The notes under the pieces: generated by a model
Databases searched by the model: none
Told to the model about the DNA's origin: nothing
What the model saw: the letters and a program-made list of their open reading frames with translations, nothing else
Program-made: the position numbers and the translations under genes
Shown here: positions 1 to 6,499 of the stretch, piece after piece
How positions within the stretch are numbered: position 1 is the stretch's first letter
Layout: each line of letters starts with the position of its first letter
Assembly (NCBI GenBank): GCA_937974135.1
Contig: CALJIH010000267.1
Location: 1-10,577, forward strand
Direction of reading: 5' to 3'
Length of the DNA stretch: 10,577 nucleotides
Source of the DNA: an uncultured Cocleimonas sp.
Lineage (GTDB): Bacteria > Pseudomonadota > Gammaproteobacteria > Thiotrichales > Thiotrichaceae

Positions 1-579
1 AGCTCCCAATAGAACGTCATTTGCTGCTTTAAAGGCATCTAACAATGTAGTATTTTTGCCTAAAGCGCTTAGTAGTTTAGCGTTTGGAATAGTAATAATT
101 GAATCAACATGCTTCGCTAATTCAGCGATACCTGCTTCGGCAGCCGCCATACGCTTTGGCCCTTCAAATGGGAATGGTTTAGTTACTACCGCAACAGTTA
201 GCACACCTAGTTCACGTGCCATTTCAGCAACTACGGGTGCAGCACCTGTACCGGTTCCACCACCCATACCAGCAGTAATGAAAAGCATATCAGTACCTGA
301 GACCAATTCTTTAATGCGCTCACGGTCTTCTAATGCAGCTTCTTTACCAATTTCTGGGTTTGCGCCAGCACCTAGACCTTTTGTTAATGCATTACCTAAT
401 TGAATAAGATTTTTTACAGGTGAACCGTCAAGCGCTTGTGCATCTGTATTTGCACAGATGAATTCAACCCCTTCTACACCTGCGTCAACCATATTTTTAA
501 CAGCGTTTCCGCCACCACCACCAACACCAATTACTTTAATATTTGCGTTTGTTGCTTCTGTATCCATTAATTCAAACAT
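1..579 (-). CDS. ftsZ: Cell division protein FtsZ, N-terminal 193 codons (3' end outside window)
   Basis: Tubulin-like GTPase that polymerises into the cytokinetic Z-ring on the inner face of the cytoplasmic membrane. The ATG at 579 opens a protein beginning MFELMDTEATNANIKVIGVG. The glycine-rich nucleotide-binding loop follows at residues 18-24, the NTD motif of the GTPase domain at about 44-46, and the tubulin signature GGGTGTG at residues 106-112 (nt 244-264). The reading frame stays open to base 1, ending in the central GTPase helix region (NDVLLGA). The T7 catalytic loop, the C-terminal subdomain and the FtsA-binding tail therefore lie outside the window. A strong Shine-Dalgarno, AGAAGGAG at 588-595, sits 8 nt before the start. 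It is the last gene seen in the cluster, 137 nt downstream of ftsA, the largest gap here. The truncation is due to the window edge, not to mutation. Confidence 0.98.
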   Translation of the reverse strand, partial: MFELMDTEATNANIKVIGVGGGGGNAVKNMVDAGVEGVEFICANTDAQALDGSPVKNLIQLGNALTKGLGAGANPEIGKEAALEDRERIKELVSGTDMLFITAGMGGGTGTGAAPVVAEMARELGVLTVAVVTKPFPFEGPKRMAAAEAGIAELAKHVDSIITIPNAKLLSALGKNTTLLDAFKAANDVLLGA

Positions 580-659
580 AGCCCTAACTCCTTCTAAGTT
601 ATTTCTTCTTTCGATGTGTTAAAAAATTAAGAATGCTTCCTTCTAAAACATTCAATTCT

Positions 660-709
660 TGTCTAAATTTCAAAGTATCCTAAAACGATTAATCCACTAA
701 ATTTAGACA
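660..709 (-). repeat. 11-bp inverted repeat in the ftsA-ftsZ gap
   Basis: The arms TGTCTAAATTT and AAATTTAGACA (plus-strand positions 660-670 and 699-709) are perfect reverse complements separated by 28 nt. The right arm also lies in a self-palindrome, CTAAATTTAG, at 697-706. In the ftsA-ftsZ transcript the repeat starts 7 nt after the ftsA stop codon and could form a stem-loop. No U-tract follows the stem directly, so it does not look like an intrinsic terminator. It could be an mRNA-stabilising or processing stem, or an operator. Function is not known. Confidence 0.5.
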
Positions 710-716
710 GTGTTAC

Positions 717-1979
717 TTACAAATTATTACCAAACCAAGACTTCATTCTGTCCCATAAATTCTCTTGTGAAACATGTGAAAAACCATTGCCGCCAGCCAT
801 TTCATTCTGAGCCGCGCCAAATAACAATAAACCTACACCCGTCGAGTGAATCGGGTTTTCAACTTCACCTTTCAAACCACCTACATTGATAGGTGCTCCA
901 ATTCGAACTGGCATATGAAAAATCTCTTCTGCTAATTCAACTGCACCACGAATTTTCGATGAACCACCAGTGAGAACAATGCCAGCACCAATGCGTTCTT
1001 CAAACCCACTACGACGAAGTTCTGCTTGAATTAAAGAGAATAATTCTTCGTAACGTGGCTCAATGACTGATGCCAAGGTCTGCGTAGAAAGCCCACGTGA
1101 TTCACGCTCGCCAATACCAGGAACTTCAATGATTTCATCTTTAGTCACTAATTTACGCAGTGCATGACCATGTTCAATTTTAAGTTTCTCGGCAAACTGT
1201 GATGTCGTACGAACAGCTACCGCAATATCATTTGTGACTTGATCCCCAGCGATTGGAATCACCGCTGTATGTTGAATTGCTCCATCCAAGAAAATAGCGA
1301 TATCACTAGTACCACCACCGATGTCAACCATACAAACACCAAGTTCTTTCTCATCGTTTTCTAGCACAGCGTAACTGGATGCAACTTGTTCAAGAATCAC
1401 ATCATCAACATCCAGACCGCAGCGATCGACACATTTCATAATATTCTGAGCGGCACTTTGTGCGCCTGTAATCAAATGCACACGTGCTTCTAAACGCACA
1501 CCTGACATACCGATCGGCTCACGAATGCCTTCTTGTTGATCAATAACATAATCTTGTGGTAATACATGCAAAATACGTTGATCAGCGGGAATAGCAACAG
1601 CTCTTGCTGCATCCATTACTCGTTCGAGATCACCTTCTGTGACTTCTTTATCTTTTATCGCTACAATGCCGTGGGAATTAAGACTTTGGATATGACTTCC
1701 TGCGATACCAGCATATGCAGAATTAATATTCACCCCTGCCATTAACTCGGCTTCCTCAACAGCGCGTTGTATTGCTTCGATGGTTGAATCAATATTCACC
1801 ACAACACCTTTTTTCATTCCTCGTGAGGGATGTTTACCAATCCCTACAATTTCTACACCATCGTCTTCTGTAATTTGTCCAATTAACGCAACTATTTTTG
1901 ATGTACCAATATCCAAAGCAACAACCATATTGCCTTCGTTACTGACCGTCATTGTTATCTCTTTATGTGGTTTGCCCAT
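717..1979 (-). CDS. ftsA: Cell division protein FtsA
   Basis: Actin-like ATPase that tethers FtsZ to the cytoplasmic membrane and recruits later divisome proteins. The 420-residue length matches the usual gammaproteobacterial FtsA. Visible elements are the phosphate-1 loop ALDIGTSKIVALIG (residues 21-34), the FtsA-specific SHS2 (1C) region at about residues 95-172, the phosphate-2 loop VDIGGGTSD (218-226), and the adenosine motif IVLTGGSSKIRG (334-345). The C-terminal amphipathic membrane-targeting helix NLWDRMKSWFGNNL ends the protein (407-420). The ATG at 1979 is preferred because AAGGAGAG (1985-1992) precedes it by about 6 nt. An in-frame ATG nine codons later (MTVSNEG) has only a weaker AAAGAG-type site. 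It lies 71 nt after ftsQ, with a hairpin between them, and 137 nt before ftsZ. All key loops are intact. Confidence 0.98.
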   Translation of the reverse strand: MGKPHKEITMTVSNEGNMVVALDIGTSKIVALIGQITEDDGVEIVGIGKHPSRGMKKGVVVNIDSTIEAIQRAVEEAELMAGVNINSAYAGIAGSHIQSLNSHGIVAIKDKEVTEGDLERVMDAARAVAIPADQRILHVLPQDYVIDQQEGIREPIGMSGVRLEARVHLITGAQSAAQNIMKCVDRCGLDVDDVILEQVASSYAVLENDEKELGVCMVDIGGGTSDIAIFLDGAIQHTAVIPIAGDQVTNDIAVAVRTTSQFAEKLKIEHGHALRKLVTKDEIIEVPGIGERESRGLSTQTLASVIEPRYEELFSLIQAELRRSGFEERIGAGIVLTGGSSKIRGAVELAEEIFHMPVRIGAPINVGGLKGEVENPIHSTGVGLLLFGAAQNEMAGGNGFSHVSQENLWDRMKSWFGNNL

Positions 1980-1984
1980 AACAA

Positions 1985-1992
1985 CTCTCCTT
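1985..1992 (-). promoter_or_regulatory. Ribosome binding site deciding the ftsA start
   Basis: On the minus strand this reads AAGGAGAG, with its GGAG core 7 nt before the ATG at 1979. It supports the longer FtsA start (MGKPHKE) over the in-frame ATG nine codons downstream. Confidence 0.75.
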
Positions 1993-2010
1993 AACCATTA
2001 CCTTCACACT

Positions 2011-2044
2011 TTGTATTCACTTTTTTCTTAAAAATTGAATACAA
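2011..2044 (-). repeat. 34-nt AT-rich hairpin between ftsQ and ftsA
   Basis: The outer arms TTGTATTCA (2011-2019) and TGAATACAA (2036-2044) are perfect reverse complements of 9 bp. After one mismatch (2020/2035), the inner arms TTTTT (2021-2025) and AAAAA (2030-2034) pair as well, leaving a 4-nt loop at 2026-2029. In the transcript the hairpin begins 6 nt after the ftsQ TAG stop and ends 31 nt before the ftsA start. There is no T-run after it on either strand, so it is not a standard intrinsic terminator. It may stabilise or attenuate the intercistronic mRNA, be a processing site, or be a palindromic binding site. Its role is inference. Confidence 0.6.
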
Positions 2045-2050
2045 GTCTTC

Positions 2051-2866
2051 CTATCCTTTGAAAACACTATCTGCCGATAGCCCCTTTTTCCATTTCACTG
2101 CAAATCCATTGGTATAACGAAGATCTACAACACTAATTTTATCCAACACATGATTTAAACTTTCATCATAAGCCACCATAAAACGCTTTAAGCGTTTAGC
2201 TTGTTGCTCCCTACCGATTTTTAATGTCATACCATTCTCTAACTTGATTCTCCAAGAACCACGAGCATCTTCTTTAAATTCGACTAACTTAACGGGAAAG
2301 CCTTTCATCATTTTGCGAATTTCTAAGAAACCATTTGCCATGTTTCGACCCATATTTCTACCAGTACCATTCGGGCTATAAAGCAAAGGTAGCTCACCTT
2401 TTTCTTTCTCCATTGACGCTTTTATGATTTCCCCATTTTCAGCTAACATTTGAGTTTTCCCCCAATGCGCCACAGGCTTTTGCTCGTAGATTTTCACAAT
2501 CAATTTTTTCGGCCAAACATGCGTTAAAGCTGCCGAATGAACCCATGGATTATTCTCTAAAGCTTTTTCTAGGTTTTTATCATCCAATAAAAACAAGTTA
2601 GTTTTTGCATATGACTCAATTAATGGTTGTAGTTGCTTGGTATCTAAGATTCTAAATTCTCCAGTCACCTCTACTGTCTCAATCGTGAGGTTTTCTGGGT
2701 TTTGAATCCATTGATAACCTCCCACAGCGGCGATTAACGGAATAATCAGTAAAGCACTCCATAAAACCGGTTTTACAGAGAGTGAGAAGCGTTTACTAAA
2801 TGCTTCTTTTTTAGAAACCTTACGCGTACATTGAGGACGCCTTGCTTTTACTTGCTTGCGTTTCAT
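2051..2866 (-). CDS. ftsQ: Cell division protein FtsQ
   Basis: Bitopic inner-membrane divisome protein that links early components to FtsB/FtsL and the septal synthase FtsW-FtsI from the periplasm. The 271-residue protein has a strongly basic cytoplasmic N-terminus (about residues 1-33, many Lys/Arg). A single membrane segment follows at about 34-51 (VLWSALLIIPLIAAVGG), then a POTRA domain at about 59-128 ending in NNPWVHSAALTHVWPKKLIV. The FtsQ beta domain runs to the C-terminus and includes the typical VDLRYTNGFAVKWK segment (247-260). Its ATG overlaps the ddl TGA as ATGA (4 nt), which suggests translational coupling; only a weak GGGGTTAGG-type sequence precedes it. Residues 169-176 hold a tandem GRNM-GRNM duplication. 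Sequence similarity among FtsQ proteins is low in general, but position between ddl and ftsA plus the domain layout make the call secure. Confidence 0.95.
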   Translation of the reverse strand: MKRKQVKARRPQCTRKVSKKEAFSKRFSLSVKPVLWSALLIIPLIAAVGGYQWIQNPENLTIETVEVTGEFRILDTKQLQPLIESYAKTNLFLLDDKNLEKALENNPWVHSAALTHVWPKKLIVKIYEQKPVAHWGKTQMLAENGEIIKASMEKEKGELPLLYSPNGTGRNMGRNMANGFLEIRKMMKGFPVKLVEFKEDARGSWRIKLENGMTLKIGREQQAKRLKRFMVAYDESLNHVLDKISVVDLRYTNGFAVKWKKGLSADSVFKG

Positions 2867-3804
2867 TTGCCTAACCCCGATGTTTTTAAAATTTCAACTG
2901 TAAGTTCTGGAAAGCTCAATCCGTGTTGTTTTGCTGCCATTGGGACTAATGAATGATCTGTCATGCCTGGTGTGGTATTGACTTCAATCAACCAAAATTT
3001 TTCATCAGTATCTTGCATCAAATCAACGCGTCCCCAGCCTTTACCACCCAGCATTTGAAATGCCTCTTTAGAGAGTGATTTTAGTTCATCCTCTTTGTCA
3101 GAATCTAAGTCACACGGACAGTGATACTGCGTCTCATTTGATTCATATTTCGCATCAAAATCATAAAAGTCAGTATTCGCAACAATCTGAATAGGAGGTA
3201 ACACCTGATCACCCAAAATCGCTACAGTAAATTCTTTACCTGTCACCCATTGCTCAGCAAATACAACATCGTCAAACTCTGCTGCTTTCTCATAGGCTGG
3301 TTTTAGTTGCTCGGCTTTAGTCACCTTAGTCATACCAATGCTAGAACCTTCCTGAACGGGTTTTACCATTAACGGTAAATCTAGTTTTCCTATGACTGCA
3401 TTAAAATCAGATTGTGGTGTAAGTATTTCAAAAGCTGGCGTAGGTAAATTCGCTCCGCTCCAAATACGTTTTGTCATTAACTTATCCATACTGATTGCAG
3501 AAGCCATTACACCGCAACCTGTATAAGGTATTTGTGATATCTCTAAGATACCTTGAACCTCACCATCTTCGCCGCCGCGACCATGTAAAATATTAAATAC
3601 ATGATCAAATTTTTCATCGCGTAATATATCGATTACGTTTCTATCCGCATCTACTTTATGTGCATTAACGCCTTGTTCTAACAACCCTTCTAAAACCGCT
3701 TGTCCACTCTTTAAAGACACACTTCTCTCTGCCGCCCAGCCACCCATTAACACAGCAACTTTGCCAAAATCTTTAACGGTGTTGTTATGCATTGCACCAG
3801 TCAT
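2863..3804 (-). CDS. ddl: D-alanine--D-alanine ligase
   Basis: ATP-grasp enzyme joining two D-alanines to give the D-Ala-D-Ala dipeptide used by MurF; cytoplasmic. The 313 residues match the DdlB class (E. coli about 306). Seen in order: N-terminal GGWAAERSVSLKSG (residues 21-34, with the conserved Glu26), HGRGGEDG (74-81), KPVQEGSSIGM (148-158), the ATP-grasp Glu184, the omega-loop segment NETQYHCP (223-230) whose Tyr is the residue expected in D-Ala-D-Ala rather than D-Ala-D-Lac ligases, Asp261, and EVNTTPGMTDHSLVP (274-288). The N-terminal motif differs from the more usual GGTSAEREVSL. The ATG at 3804 directly abuts the murC TAA, and only an AGGG far upstream resembles a Shine-Dalgarno. 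The in-frame ATG four codons later (MHNNTV) cannot be excluded. The 3' end overlaps ftsQ by 4 nt. Confidence 0.97.
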   Translation of the reverse strand: MTGAMHNNTVKDFGKVAVLMGGWAAERSVSLKSGQAVLEGLLEQGVNAHKVDADRNVIDILRDEKFDHVFNILHGRGGEDGEVQGILEISQIPYTGCGVMASAISMDKLMTKRIWSGANLPTPAFEILTPQSDFNAVIGKLDLPLMVKPVQEGSSIGMTKVTKAEQLKPAYEKAAEFDDVVFAEQWVTGKEFTVAILGDQVLPPIQIVANTDFYDFDAKYESNETQYHCPCDLDSDKEDELKSLSKEAFQMLGGKGWGRVDLMQDTDEKFWLIEVNTTPGMTDHSLVPMAAKQHGLSFPELTVEILKTSGLGK

Positions 3805-5226
3805 TTAAAGTAAAGATCCCTGTGATAATTTAGCGGGAAGGCCTGCCGAAATAGTACCGACACTTCCAGCACCTAGCGTTAATAAAACATCGCCATCATG
3901 AAGTTGATTCTGTAATGCACTCACGATGTCTTCTTGATCAGAGACAAAAATAGGATCAACCTCTCCACGATTTCTAATTGAACGAGCGAGTGAACGACCA
4001 TCAGCACCTGCAATAGGTTCTTCATTCGCCGAATAAACATCCATAAGCACCAGCACATCAGGTTCTGATAAAACTTGCGAAAAGTCTTCAAATAAATCAC
4101 GTGTACGAGTAAATCGATGCGGCTGAAAAAGCACTACCATGCGACGATCTGGCCATGCACTTCTAACCGCTTTCATGGTTGCTTCCATCTCGGTTGGGTG
4201 ATGTCCATAATCATCGACCAACATAACGGTACCTTGATTGACTTTTATATCGCCGTAACATTGGAAACGACGCCCTACTCCTTGGAATTTATCCAAAGCA
4301 TTTAGAATAGATTCATCGCTGAGTTCTAATTCGGTTGCAATCGCAATAGCGGCCAACGCATTTTGAATATTATGTTCGCCTGGCATATTTAAAGTGACGT
4401 CTAAAGTAGATTTATCTTTTCGTTCTACCGTAAAGAAACTTTGTGTGCCTGCATATCTAACATTTCTCGCTCGAATATCTGCATCAAAATGAATGCCGTA
4501 ACTGACTATGGTTCGGGTGATTTCAGGTAAAATATCGCAAACATTATCATCATCTACACATAGCACTGCGATACCATAAAATGGTAAATGGTGAAGAAAT
4601 TCTACAAAAGTACCCTTTAACTTTTCAAAGTCATTGTCATAAGTAGTGAGATGATCAGCATCTATATTGGTAACAACTGAAATCATGGGTTGTAATAATA
4701 AAAATGAAGCATCACTTTCATCCGCTTCTGCAACCAGATATTCGCCCGTACCTAAACGTGAATTACTCGCAGTACTGTTCAACCGACCACCAATAACAAA
4801 GGTTGGATCTAAACCACCTTCTGCTAACAAACTTGTTACTAAGCTTGTTGTAGTTGTTTTGCCATGAGTACCAGCAACTGCAATTCCATTACTAAAGCGC
4901 ATAATCTCAGCCAGCATCTCAGCCCTTGGAACAACAGGGATATTTTGCTCTCTTGCTGCAATGACTTCTGGGTTATCATCTTTAACCGCGGATGAGACTA
5001 CAACAACGTTAGCGCCTTCAATATTCAATGCTGCATGACCGATAAATACTTTTGCACCTAAAGAAGCAAGGCGGTCAGTCATTGAGTTTTGGGTAAGATC
5101 CGAGCCTGTTACTTCAAAGCCAATATTTGCCAGTACTTCGGCAATTCCGCTCATTCCTGAGCCACCTATACCTACAAAATGGACTTGTTTGATGCGACGT
5201 CGGGCTAGATCATTAGGCTGCTTCAT
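3805..5226 (-). CDS. murC: UDP-N-acetylmuramate--L-alanine ligase
   Basis: First amino-acid ligase of the Mur pathway, adding L-alanine to UDP-MurNAc with ATP; cytoplasmic. The 473-residue length is typical. The N-terminal UDP-binding domain has GIGGSGMSGIAEVL (19-32). The central ATPase domain shows the P-loop AGTHGKTTTTS (118-128), EADESDAS (167-174), NIDADHLTTY (187-196) and GEHNIQNALAA (283-293). The C-terminal domain has GVGRRFQ, DDYGHHPTE (338-346), FQPHRFTRT (367-375) and LGAGSVG (451-457). These MurC-specific signatures separate it from MurD and MurF. The ATG at 5226 lies inside the murG 3' end (14-nt overlap). It is preceded by AAGGGG (5234-5239) with a 7-nt spacer, so its ribosome binding site is encoded within murG. 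The TAA is followed at once by the ddl ATG. No murB follows, as in E. coli and Pseudomonas. Confidence 0.98.
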   Translation of the reverse strand: MKQPNDLARRRIKQVHFVGIGGSGMSGIAEVLANIGFEVTGSDLTQNSMTDRLASLGAKVFIGHAALNIEGANVVVVSSAVKDDNPEVIAAREQNIPVVPRAEMLAEIMRFSNGIAVAGTHGKTTTTSLVTSLLAEGGLDPTFVIGGRLNSTASNSRLGTGEYLVAEADESDASFLLLQPMISVVTNIDADHLTTYDNDFEKLKGTFVEFLHHLPFYGIAVLCVDDDNVCDILPEITRTIVSYGIHFDADIRARNVRYAGTQSFFTVERKDKSTLDVTLNMPGEHNIQNALAAIAIATELELSDESILNALDKFQGVGRRFQCYGDIKVNQGTVMLVDDYGHHPTEMEATMKAVRSAWPDRRMVVLFQPHRFTRTRDLFEDFSQVLSEPDVLVLMDVYSANEEPIAGADGRSLARSIRNRGEVDPIFVSDQEDIVSALQNQLHDGDVLLTLGAGSVGTISAGLPAKLSQGSLL

Positions 5227-6499
5227 AATTCAACCCCTTACCTGACTTTTCAATATCACTGTTATTAGTGATTGGTTCTTCAACTGTTTCAACGAATGTT
5301 TCCCATCCTTCTAATTCATTGTTGTCATTACTTTTATTTGGTCGATTAAAATCATAACCAGCATGTTCGGCACATAAAGCAGCAACTTCTTCAGTGGCTT
5401 CTGGTTTTGCTAAACGTTTAGCTTTAATAGACATTTCTATTAACTTATTTCGATCACTACACAAGTCTGTTAATACTGCTGATAATGATTCCGTCGTTAA
5501 ATCACCTTGCGCAAGCAATACTCCTGCACCTGCATCACTTAAATACTTTGCATTAGCCGTTTGATGATCATCTACCGCATGCAAATACGGCACCATGATT
5601 GACGCCATACCAGCAGCTGCAAGTTCCGCAACTGTTAATGCCCCAGAGCGACATATCACTAAATCCGCCCATTCATAAGCTTCTGCCATATCCTCTATAA
5701 ATGGCGTAACTTCAGCATCAACGTCCAATTTTTTATAGATATTTTCAGTGGTTTCGTCTTTATTCTTTCCTGCTTGATGTCTAACGATTGGACGTTTATC
5801 TAAAGGCATTTCATCTAATGCCATGGGGACTACTTCATTTAATATTTGCGCACCTAAACTACCACCAAAAACCAAAACATGAATCCGACCCCATCTATCA
5901 CCTAATCTAACTGTTGGAGAATCAATAGCTGAGATATCTTTACGCACAGGATTTCCAATACCTATAATTTTCTTTGTATTGGTGCTCGAATTAGAAAAAG
6001 TACCTGAAAAACCTTCGAGAACTTTTTTACTAAATTTACTCAATATTTTATTAGTTAAGCCAGGGATAGCATTTTGTTCGTGAATCAATAGTGGCTTACC
6101 CATTAATGCTGCAACTAATCCCCCTGGGCCTGCTACGAATCCTCCCATACCTAATACCGCTGATGGCTTAACTTTCATCATGATTCTTAAAGACTGAAAC
6201 AAAGCTTTAAGCAATTGAAATGGTGCAGCTAATAAAGTCGAGAGGCCTTTTCCACGCAAGCCATTAACTGACAAATAGACCATTTCAATACCAGCTTCAG
6301 GAATTACTCTAGCTTCTAGCCCTTTTGGTGTTCCCATCCAAATCACTGGAATATTTTGTGCTTCTAATGCTCTTGCCACAGCAAGTCCAGGATATACATG
6401 GCCACCTGTTCCACCCGCTGTAATCAGCACAGGTCCCAAATCTTTTTTATCTGTGTTAATGGAAGTAGCTGCAATCATGCTATTCGTTTCATCTTGCAT
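5213..6499 (-). CDS. murG: UDP-GlcNAc:lipid I GlcNAc transferase MurG, with C-terminal extension
   Basis: GT-B glycosyltransferase on the cytoplasmic membrane face; it adds GlcNAc to lipid I to make lipid II. The chosen start gives 428 residues against 355 in E. coli. Motifs: GGTGGHVYPGLA (29-40), GMGGFVAGPGGL (117-128), IHEQNAIPGLTN (139-150), GNPVR (182-186), FGGSLGA (211-217), HQAGK (241-245), CRSGALTVAELAAAG (283-297) and DDHQTANA (310-317). The catalytic core ends near residue 380. The remaining residues, about 49, form an Asn- and acid-rich tail unlike the short E. coli C-terminus, probably disordered. The frame is open upstream to an ATG at 6595. The ATG at 6499 is far better: GGGAGGAG lies 6 nt before it, and it starts 11 nt before the ftsW stop ends. 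The gene overlaps murC by 14 nt. Confidence 0.97.
   Translation of the reverse strand: MQDETNSMIAATSINTDKKDLGPVLITAGGTGGHVYPGLAVARALEAQNIPVIWMGTPKGLEARVIPEAGIEMVYLSVNGLRGKGLSTLLAAPFQLLKALFQSLRIMMKVKPSAVLGMGGFVAGPGGLVAALMGKPLLIHEQNAIPGLTNKILSKFSKKVLEGFSGTFSNSSTNTKKIIGIGNPVRKDISAIDSPTVRLGDRWGRIHVLVFGGSLGAQILNEVVPMALDEMPLDKRPIVRHQAGKNKDETTENIYKKLDVDAEVTPFIEDMAEAYEWADLVICRSGALTVAELAAAGMASIMVPYLHAVDDHQTANAKYLSDAGAGVLLAQGDLTTESLSAVLTDLCSDRNKLIEMSIKAKRLAKPEATEEVAALCAEHAGYDFNRPNKSNDNNELEGWETFVETVEEPITNNSDIEKSGKGLNYEAA

Noticed and set aside
56..403. Plus-strand open frame of 115 codons near the left end
   Set aside because: It is antisense to the well-supported ftsZ GTPase domain; its Pro/Ala/Ser-rich translation reflects the complement of Gly-rich FtsZ codons.
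621..660. Possible intrinsic terminator or attenuator between ftsA and ftsZ (weak stem followed by AATTTTTT)
   Set aside because: The stem is only 5-6 AT-rich pairs with a 13-20 nt loop, too weak to call a terminator; kept only as a comment on the gap.
580..716. Sigma70 promoter for ftsZ in the ftsA-ftsZ gap
   Set aside because: Candidates such as TTGAAA or TAGACA had no acceptable -10 at 16-18 nt. AT-rich DNA gives such partial matches by chance.
1780..2031. Plus-strand open frame of 83 codons over the ftsA start and the ftsQ-ftsA gap
   Set aside because: Mostly antisense to ftsA, with no recognisable domain or ribosome binding site; its hydrophobic end arises from AT-rich intergenic DNA.
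3800..3810. Absence of murB between murC and ddl as a possible deletion
   Set aside because: Several gammaproteobacteria, including E. coli and Pseudomonas, have murC directly followed by ddl, so this order is ordinary.
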